A stretch of DNA of 6,620 bases. Origin: Verrucomicrobiales bacterium. Its GTDB lineage: Bacteria > Verrucomicrobiota > Verrucomicrobiia > Limisphaerales > Palsa-1400. The number at the start of each line of letters is the position of its first letter. Position 1 is the first letter of the stretch. A model generated the notes under the pieces. The model saw only the letters and a program-made list of their open reading frames with translations. It ran no database searches and was not told the DNA's origin. The translations under genes were made by a program, and so were the position numbers. Shown here one piece after another: positions 1-5,265 of this stretch. Location: contig JAQGOW010000322.1 of assembly GCA_028293405.1 (NCBI GenBank), forward strand, positions 1-6,620. Direction: 5' to 3'.

Positions 1-198
1 GACGAATATACGACGCTCGAATGTCGCGTGAATGCGACCGGTGATATTCAGTCGCTCTCGAAATTTATCTACGACGCCGAAAAAGATCCGCTCGCGGTGA
101 AGGTGGATTCGATTGAAATTTCCTCACGCGATAACAACGGTCAACAATTGAGCCTGGTGCTGCAAGTCAGCGGCTTGGTTTTGAATCAGGCGCAATAA
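1..198 (+). CDS. PilO/GspM-like secretion or pilus assembly protein, C-terminal fragment (5' end outside window)
   Basis: The reading frame is open from the first base and ends at TAA 196-198, giving the last 65 residues of a protein whose start lies upstream. The fragment has an alternating strand-helix-strand-strand pattern: ECRVNATGDIQSLSKFIYDA, then VKVDSIEISSRD, then QLSLVLQVSGLVLN. This resembles the C-terminal ferredoxin-like domain of PilO or GspM, inner-membrane proteins with a periplasmic domain that link the cytoplasmic motor to the outer-membrane secretin. The assignment rests on this fold-like pattern and on the GspC-like and secretin genes directly downstream; there is no diagnostic motif in so short a piece. 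The next gene starts only 2 bases after the stop, so the two are probably co-translated. A GspM assignment is equally possible, and a different inner-membrane component cannot be excluded. Confidence 0.6.
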   Translation, partial: DEYTTLECRVNATGDIQSLSKFIYDAEKDPLAVKVDSIEISSRDNNGQQLSLVLQVSGLVLNQAQ

Positions 199-200
199 GC

Positions 201-878
201 ATGAAGTTCAAAGTTCAAAATTTAAGGTTCAAAGTGTTTTCGCTTGGTTGCGTGTTCGCCGTACTAGCGAGCGTCAGCGGGAAAGCGGCCACAACGAACA
301 CTGTTCAGTCGACGAATGCGCCCGCGCCAACTAGCACGACCAATCCGGCGACTGGCACTGATTTCCCGTCGTTCAAGATCATTGCGCAACGAAACATTTT
401 TAGCGCAAACCGTTCGGGGCGCGTTGCGTCGGGACCGACACGCAAGCCGACGAAAGTCGATACGTTCACGCTCGTGGGAACGATTGATTATGCGAAAGGA
501 ATGTTTGCGATCTTTGACGGATCGAGCGGTTTGTTTCGCAAGACTTTGAAAGTCGGTGATTCGCTCGCCGGTTTTACGATTACTGACATCGACCTCGACC
601 ACGTCGCCATCGCAACTACCAACGGTGCGGATACGGTGTTGCGTGTTGGGACGCAAATGCGTCGTGTGGACGAAGGCGAGTGGGCTGTGGGTTCTGGTCC
701 CGCGCCGCAAATCGCGAAAGCAACCTCTGAGTCGACGGACGAAAAAGCGGACGCCGCACCGAGCGGAGAAAAATCTGATGGTTCGGACGAAGCACCCCCG
801 AGTGCTGAAACGAACGATATTCTGAAGAAACTCATGCAAAAACGCAAAGCGGAGGTAAAAAATGAAGCACCCGAATAA
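201..878 (+). CDS. GspC/PilP-like periplasmic homology-region protein
   Basis: This 225-residue protein has a basic N-terminus and a hydrophobic stretch (about 13-28) ending in SGKAA, which reads as a signal peptide or possibly an uncleaved anchor. A Thr/Asn/Pro-rich linker follows (31-54). Residues 57-152 look like the GspC homology region: FKIIAQRNIFSANR, where RNIF matches the N/RLF-type opening motif, then TFTLVGTID, FAIFDGSSGLFRKTLKVGDS and the DLDHVAI strand. In GspC and PilP this beta-domain contacts the secretin N0 domain and couples the inner-membrane platform to the channel; the secretin N-domain gene follows directly. The C-terminal 70 residues are acidic and low-complexity, ending in a charged helix (about 205-220). 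The start is uncertain. ATG 201 lies 2 bases after the upstream stop with no clear Shine-Dalgarno; GTG 234 (codon 12) has AAGG at 224-227 with a 6-base spacer and would give a more compact signal peptide. PilP is the main alternative name, but no good lipobox is present. Confidence 0.72.
   Translation: MKFKVQNLRFKVFSLGCVFAVLASVSGKAATTNTVQSTNAPAPTSTTNPATGTDFPSFKIIAQRNIFSANRSGRVASGPTRKPTKVDTFTLVGTIDYAKGMFAIFDGSSGLFRKTLKVGDSLAGFTITDIDLDHVAIATTNGADTVLRVGTQMRRVDEGEWAVGSGPAPQIAKATSESTDEKADAAPSGEKSDGSDEAPPSAETNDILKKLMQKRKAEVKNEAPE
206..233 (+). repeat. Three direct copies of GTTCAAA at the start of the GspC/PilP-like gene
   Basis: GTTCAAA occurs at 206-212, 213-219 and 227-233, the first two in direct tandem and the third after an 8-base AT-rich spacer. 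It encodes the repeated residues FKV/RFKV ahead of the hydrophobic core of the signal peptide. The AT-rich composition contrasts with the GC-rich genes around it. It may be a small repeat insertion or an initiation region for the downstream GTG 234, or simply low-complexity coding sequence. Confidence 0.6.
851..855 (+). promoter_or_regulatory. Ribosome binding site GGAGG for the secretin N-domain gene
   Basis: GGAGG is followed by a 6-base spacer (TAAAAA) and ATG 862-864. It lies inside the end of the upstream gene and is the only strong Shine-Dalgarno at a gene junction in the window. It fixes the start at 862 and indicates independent efficient initiation despite the 17-base overlap. Confidence 0.85.
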
Positions 879-2415
879 ATCTCTCATCATCATTTCTATT
901 TTCGCGAGCACTCTGCTGTTGCGCGCCGACGATCAACCGGCACCTGCCACTCTGGCAGACGCGCCAAAAGCGGAAGTTGCACCGGCGAAACCCGTGGCGG
1001 CAAAACCAGCCCCCGAGCGTAAGCCGGCTCAGCCACCGCAACTTGCGGTGACCGGCGAAATGGATCGCGGCCTGCGCTTTAACTTCCGTGGCGTGCCGCT
1101 CGAAACGGTGCTGAACTATCTCAGCGACGCGGCGGGATTCATCATCGTTCCCGAAGCGGATTTGAAGGGCAAAGTTGACATCATCAGCACGCAGCCATTG
1201 AACAAACAGGAAGCCGTCGATCTGCTCAACACCATCGTCAGCAAGAATGGTCTTGCGGCGATGCGAAATGGTCGCACGTTGACCATCATCACACAGGACG
1301 AAGCGAAGAAGCGCGACATCCCGGTCATGAGTGGGTCTGAACCGGATGATATTCCAAAAACGGACAACATCGTGACGCAAATTTTGCCGATGCATACGTT
1401 GAATGCTTCGCAATTGGCCAAAGACCTGTCGTCGTTGATCCCCCAGTCGGCAATCCTGACGGCCAACGAAGCCGGCAACGCTTTGGTCATGACCGGCACG
1501 CAAACGCAAATTCACCGGGTCGCCGAAATCATCAAGGCGCTTGATTCGTCTAGCATTTCCTCTATACGCGTTTTTGCGTTGCAATACGCGGATGCGAAAA
1601 CACTGGCCGCTGTCATTAAAGACGTTTTTGCATCTCCGGCCGAATCCTCCAAAGACGCGGTGCGCAACTATTTTCGCATGCGTTTCGGCGGCGGTGACGA
1701 GGGTGGCGATAGTAGTGATCGACATTCCTCCAAACATGGCAGCAGCAGCGGTGGTGGTGGTGGCGGCAGCTCGAAGGTGACAGCCGTAGCAGACGACTAC
1801 AGCAATTCTGTCATCGTCAGCGCCCCCGAAGATTTAATGACCACAATCGAGAAGGTTGTGAAGGAAGTGGATCAACCGGTCGAGGACGTCAGCAGTGTGC
1901 GCGTGTTCCGCTTGAAATTTGCCGACGCCGGCGAAATGGCGGAACTGCTGAACAACTTGTTCGGTGATGAAAATAAAACCGACGACAACAATCGCCCGCG
2001 ATTTTCTTTTTTCACCCCGCCGCAACCCAATTCTTCAGCGAGCGCAGGTGAAAGTGCCCGTTCGAAAAAGCAGGCCCGCGTCAGTGCCGTGGCCGACCGC
2101 CGCACCGGTTCGGTTGTCGTCACCGCTTCGAAGGTAATGATTGAGCAGATTGCAAAGATGATCCAGGACCTCGATTCCAATCCGGCTCGAAAACAAAAAG
2201 TGTACGTATACTCTTTGGAAAACGCCGATGTGCAACAGGTCGAAGGCGTGTTGCACGATCTATTCCAAACGACAACCACATCGAGCCAACGCAGCACACA
2301 ACAACAAAACAGCGATGCGTTGACCCAACGCCAAACCAGTGCTGCCCAACAAACCACGACCGGATCAACCTTCAGCATCGGCTCCGGCAACAACAGCGCA
2401 CTGCGCGGACAATAA
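862..2415 (+). CDS. gspD: Split secretin, N-terminal polypeptide (N0-N1-N2-N3 plus the first half of another N-domain; no barrel)
   Basis: This 517-residue exported protein is the periplasmic ring part of a type II secretion/type IV pilus secretin without its barrel. It has a signal peptide (hydrophobic 8-20, likely cleavage after LLLRA, residue 22) and a Pro/Ala/Lys-rich linker (24-62). An N0/STN-like domain covers 68-150 (LRFNFRGVPLETVLNYLSDA to NGRTLTIITQ). KH-like repeats follow: N1 170-228 (VTQILPMHTLNASQLAKDL to EIIKALD), N2 234-338 (IRVFALQYADAKTLAAVI, Gly/Ser loop 275-304, SNSVIVSAPEDL) and N3 345-439 (VRVFRLKFADAGEMAELL, loop 369-404, GSVVVTASKVMIEQI). A fourth begins at 446-469 (KVYVYSLENADVQQVEGVL), but only its first strand and helix are present; the chain then runs into a Gln/Thr/Ser-rich tail and stops. 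N0 would be the docking site for the GspC/PilP-like product of the preceding gene. The missing half-domain and the barrel are in the next gene. Some annotations would call this only a 'secretin N-terminal domain-containing protein'. Confidence 0.88.
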   Translation: MKHPNKSLIIISIFASTLLLRADDQPAPATLADAPKAEVAPAKPVAAKPAPERKPAQPPQLAVTGEMDRGLRFNFRGVPLETVLNYLSDAAGFIIVPEADLKGKVDIISTQPLNKQEAVDLLNTIVSKNGLAAMRNGRTLTIITQDEAKKRDIPVMSGSEPDDIPKTDNIVTQILPMHTLNASQLAKDLSSLIPQSAILTANEAGNALVMTGTQTQIHRVAEIIKALDSSSISSIRVFALQYADAKTLAAVIKDVFASPAESSKDAVRNYFRMRFGGGDEGGDSSDRHSSKHGSSSGGGGGGSSKVTAVADDYSNSVIVSAPEDLMTTIEKVVKEVDQPVEDVSSVRVFRLKFADAGEMAELLNNLFGDENKTDDNNRPRFSFFTPPQPNSSASAGESARSKKQARVSAVADRRTGSVVVTASKVMIEQIAKMIQDLDSNPARKQKVYVYSLENADVQQVEGVLHDLFQTTTTSSQRSTQQQNSDALTQRQTSAAQQTTTGSTFSIGSGNNSALRGQ

Positions 2416-2434
2416 TTTAGAAAGCAAAACCAAT

Positions 2435-3757
2435 ATGACTCCAAAACTGAACTTTCGTTTCTGGTTCATCATGGCCCTGTGTTGCGCGACTGCTCCGGCA
2501 TTGTTTGCGCAACGGTCCAGTAGTTCGTCGGGTTCATCCGGTTCTTCGGGCTTCAGCGGATCCCGCGGCAGCAGTGGGTTTTCGGGAGGATCGTCGAGTT
2601 CCGGTTCGCGCGGCAGTGCCAGCAGTGGCACGCGCGAATATCCGAACAATACAATGATCGGCGACGCTGTCATCACCAGCGATCCCGAAACGCGCCGGCT
2701 CATTGTGATCACCGACGAAGAAACCCATGAGCACATCAGCCAGGTGATTTCGAACCTCGATCGTCCCAAGCCACAGGTGTTAATTAAAGTTGTGTTCGCG
2801 GAAGTCACTTACAACAACGCGCTTGATTTGGGTGTTGAAGGCAGTTTCGTCCACAACACCGGGTCGTTCATGGGCATGGTCACGAACATCAATGTATTGA
2901 GCAATGGCACGCAAGTGCCCGTGATCGGACAGCAGTCGATGAACTCAGTTGTCGGCGGTAATACCAGTTTTGGTTTGGCCAATTCATTAGGTGTCCCGGG
3001 CGGTGCCTTCGCCCAGCTCACCGGACAGGATTACATGGTGACGCTCAAAGCCGCTGCGCAAAAAGGCAAAGTCGAAATCCTTTCGCGTCCGTCGATCCTC
3101 GCGCGCAACAACCAAAAAGCCAGCATCGTTGTGGGCCAGGAAGTCCCGCTCATCACAGGTGTTAACTACGACTCGTTCGGTAATCAGCGCAACGCGATCA
3201 CCTATCAAAACGTCGGGATAATCTTGGATGTGACGCCGTTCATTACGCCAGACGGCATGGTTGAAATGATTCTCAAACCGCAGATTTCTTCGGTCGACCC
3301 GAATTCAACGGTTCAAATATCCGGTGCGACAACGAACAGCGGCGCCGTTAACGCGCCTGTCATTGACATTCGCGCCGCTGACACCGTCGTGGTCACGCCC
3401 GATGGAAACACCGTCGTCATCGGCGGTTTGATGCAGAACAATCGCGCGAACACTGTCACTAAAGTTCCATTGCTCGGGGACATTCCGATTCTCGGCGCGC
3501 TGTTCCGACATAAAGTGACGTCAGACACGAAAACCGAATTGCTCATTTTCCTGACGCCTTATGTTGTGCAAACGCCGCATCAACTCGCATTGATGTCCAC
3601 GAGCGAAACTACGCGCATGCAGCTCCAGCCAAATGCGTTCACTGAGAAGGAACTCAATCAATTTCTCGACAACGTGCAGTATCGTAAAAAAGACGAAGTC
3701 AAAGTCGCACGTCCGCCCAGGTCCGTCGATTCGGGTTCCCCAAAGAACCAAAATTAA
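2435..3757 (+). CDS. gspD: Split secretin, C-terminal polypeptide (end of an N-domain plus outer-membrane secretin barrel)
   Basis: This 440-residue protein forms the outer-membrane channel. Its own signal peptide has a hydrophobic core at 9-20 and probable cleavage after ALFA (22-25). A Ser/Gly-rich tract follows (27-65). Residues 74-113 (GDAVITSDPETRRLIVIT, then THEHISQVISNLDRP) are the second half of a KH-like N-domain. The secretin domain starts at about 114 (QVLIKVVFAEVTYNNALDLG) and ends at about 378 (LLIFLTPYVV). It includes SRPSILARNNQKASIVVGQE, the strand region TYQNVGIILDVTPFIT, the hydrophobic VVIGGLM and the family signature VPLLGDIPILGALFR at 344-358. A 62-residue polar tail follows, which might serve as a pilotin-binding or outer-membrane-adjacent segment. 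The start is chosen at ATG 2435 because it gives a complete signal peptide; the frame also extends upstream to a GTG at 2339, which would bury that segment. The gap to the previous gene is 19 bases and the ribosome site is weak (AGAAAG, 2419-2424). Confidence 0.92.
   Translation: MTPKLNFRFWFIMALCCATAPALFAQRSSSSSGSSGSSGFSGSRGSSGFSGGSSSSGSRGSASSGTREYPNNTMIGDAVITSDPETRRLIVITDEETHEHISQVISNLDRPKPQVLIKVVFAEVTYNNALDLGVEGSFVHNTGSFMGMVTNINVLSNGTQVPVIGQQSMNSVVGGNTSFGLANSLGVPGGAFAQLTGQDYMVTLKAAAQKGKVEILSRPSILARNNQKASIVVGQEVPLITGVNYDSFGNQRNAITYQNVGIILDVTPFITPDGMVEMILKPQISSVDPNSTVQISGATTNSGAVNAPVIDIRAADTVVVTPDGNTVVIGGLMQNNRANTVTKVPLLGDIPILGALFRHKVTSDTKTELLIFLTPYVVQTPHQLALMSTSETTRMQLQPNAFTEKELNQFLDNVQYRKKDEVKVARPPRSVDSGSPKNQN
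2513..2629 (+). repeat. Ser/Gly-rich low-complexity coding tract after the secretin signal peptide
   Basis: Residues 27-65 of the barrel polypeptide are nearly all Ser and Gly with occasional Phe, Arg and Ala, built from irregular SSG and GFSG units. At DNA level the units are imperfect (for example GGCAGCAGTGG near 2566 and GCCAGCAGTGG near 2618), so this is a degenerate repeat, not a perfect tandem array. It is expected to be a flexible linker. Confidence 0.8.
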
Positions 3758-3771
3758 TTTATACATACGTA

Positions 3772-5265
3772 ATGATCACTCGTCGCAACTGGCTTGTTTA
3801 CGGAGTGCTCATTGCTGTTTGGGTGGGGTTGGTTGGCTGGCAGATTGCCGAGCACATACGCGTCCAGCGTGATGGTCATGCCGCGCTCGTGAATCGGGCG
3901 AAGGACATTTCGAATACGCTTGGAGTTGTGTTGCGTGCTCAAGGGCGGTTTTTCGGCGTCATTACCAAGGAGCAACTCGAGACGGCGATGAAGGCGCTCG
4001 TCAAGCCCGGCGAGCTTGATGGCATCGCGGTTCTTAACGAATCCGGGGATGTTGTTGCAGCGGCAGGCACGCCTGTGGATTTGCCGGTGAAGACGTCGAA
4101 CACCTCCACTGAATATTGGGGCGACGAAAATGTTATGCTGATGAACCTGGTCGATCTCGGCACGAACATGAGTTCGACAGTTGAGAACACGAACATCACC
4201 GTCATCTTGCCGGAAACTCAACAACGGCAAATCTTCAGCAGATCAAACCGGCCAACCTCCTCGCTGAACACCAATGACGTTGGCACCAACGTTAGTCGCG
4301 CGCAGGGACGAGGCGAAGGACGCGGCCAACGTTGGGGTGGTCGTCCGCCGGATTATTTCCGCAAGCCTTCGTGGATGAACGAAGCCGATTACAAAGCGCT
4401 GATTCAAAAACAAGGCGTGCACAGCTTCGCTCTCGTGCTTTCGACGCAGCCGATTCGCGCTTTTACTTTCCACGATTTATTGATGCGCCTGACTGTTGTT
4501 TTCCTTGCGACCCTTGCAGCTGGCGGCGGTTTTCTCGCCTGGCGTAACGTCGCAAAAAGTTCTGAACTGCAAATTCGTCTCGTGCGCGCGAGCGAATTGA
4601 ACTCGCACTTGAAGGAAATGAATCTCGCCGCCGCCGGTCTCGCGCACGAAACGCGCAATCCACTGAACATTATTCGCGGACTCGCTCAACTCATTTGCAA
4701 ACAGGATGACGTCTCGCCGGAGATTGCGAAGAAAACCCGCGACATCATCAATGAAGCCGATCGCCTCACTGCGCAGCTCAACGAATTTATAAATTACTCC
4801 CGACCTCGCGAGGTGCGACGCAGTGTTGTCGATGTCCAGTTTGTCGTGTCCGAAGTTGTGCGCGCGCTCAACTACGACATCGAGGAAAAGAAGATCACGC
4901 TGCAAATTCCGGCGGAGCCGTTGAAGATTCAGGCCGACGAACAACTGCTCCGTCAGGCGTTATTTAATTTGGTGCTCAACGCGATTCAGGCAGCCAACAT
5001 CGGTGGGACCATCGAAGTGCGTTGTGACAAAACTTCGCAGAACGACGCCTACATCGAAATTCGCGATAACGGTCCCGGCGTCTCCTCCGAACATCGCAAC
5101 GAAATTTTCAAACCGTACTTTACGACGAACGAAAGAGGCACCGGTCTTGGTTTGGCGGTCGTTCAGCAGATCATTCTCGCGCACGGTTGGGAAATTTTGT
5201 ATCTGCCCAACGAACCAAAAGGCGCGATTTTCCGCATCGACCATGTTAAAGTGGCGGCGGCGTGA
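3772..5265 (+). CDS. Two-TM membrane sensor histidine kinase (NtrB/AtoS/PilS type)
   Basis: This 497-residue kinase should autophosphorylate and pass phosphate to the response regulator encoded immediately downstream. TM1 is at about 7-24 and TM2 at about 238-257, enclosing a roughly 210-residue periplasmic sensor region. That region begins with a helix and a PAS/Cache-like strand pattern (LDGIAVLNESGDVVAAAG, 82-99), continues through a long Thr/Asn-rich and Arg/Gly-rich stretch (about 105-200), and ends in a strand (HSFALVLS). No HAMP domain is obvious between TM2 and the kinase core. The H-box is GLAHETRNPLNIIRGLAQLI, with phosphoacceptor His292. The N-box is LFNLVLNAIQA (Asn403), G1 is DNGPGV (432-437), the F-box is IFKPYFTT (445-452) and G2 is GTGLGL (456-461), so all catalytic motifs are intact. 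ATG 3772 follows the secretin stop after 14 AT-rich bases without a visible Shine-Dalgarno. The gene overlaps the regulator by 4 bases (GTGA). The signal it senses is unknown. Confidence 0.93.
   Translation: MITRRNWLVYGVLIAVWVGLVGWQIAEHIRVQRDGHAALVNRAKDISNTLGVVLRAQGRFFGVITKEQLETAMKALVKPGELDGIAVLNESGDVVAAAGTPVDLPVKTSNTSTEYWGDENVMLMNLVDLGTNMSSTVENTNITVILPETQQRQIFSRSNRPTSSLNTNDVGTNVSRAQGRGEGRGQRWGGRPPDYFRKPSWMNEADYKALIQKQGVHSFALVLSTQPIRAFTFHDLLMRLTVVFLATLAAGGGFLAWRNVAKSSELQIRLVRASELNSHLKEMNLAAAGLAHETRNPLNIIRGLAQLICKQDDVSPEIAKKTRDIINEADRLTAQLNEFINYSRPREVRRSVVDVQFVVSEVVRALNYDIEEKKITLQIPAEPLKIQADEQLLRQALFNLVLNAIQAANIGGTIEVRCDKTSQNDAYIEIRDNGPGVSSEHRNEIFKPYFTTNERGTGLGLAVVQQIILAHGWEILYLPNEPKGAIFRIDHVKVAAA

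Noticed and set aside
237..254. Possible lipoprotein box around Cys17 of the GspC/PilP-like protein, which would favour PilP
   Set aside because: The sequence is FSLGC; the -3 position is Ser and the hydrophobic stretch lies mostly after the Cys instead of before it, so a lipobox is not supported.
351..368. TGGCAC as part of a sigma-54 -24/-12 promoter
   Set aside because: No GC follows at the required spacing here or at the other TGGCAC occurrences inspected, and all lie inside coding sequence.
264..911. A 215-codon minus-strand frame over the GspC/PilP-like gene
   Set aside because: Arg-rich composition, no motif, and it covers a well-formed + strand gene with a recognisable homology region.
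832..1737. A 301-codon open frame on the minus strand opposite the secretin N-domain gene
   Set aside because: Its product is rich in Arg, His and Phe, with no recognisable domain, as expected for an antisense reading of a GC-rich gene. The opposite strand carries clear N0/N1/N2 domains and a strong GGAGG site.
1741..1770. AGC/GGT triplet runs as a simple-sequence phase-variation repeat
   Set aside because: The units are trinucleotides, short and mixed (AGC, GGT, GGC), so length changes would not shift the frame; they simply encode a Ser/Gly loop.
3758..3771. Terminator between the secretin and the kinase
   Set aside because: The gap is only 14 bases, with no GC-rich stem or T-run; TACGTA is too short to act as a hairpin.
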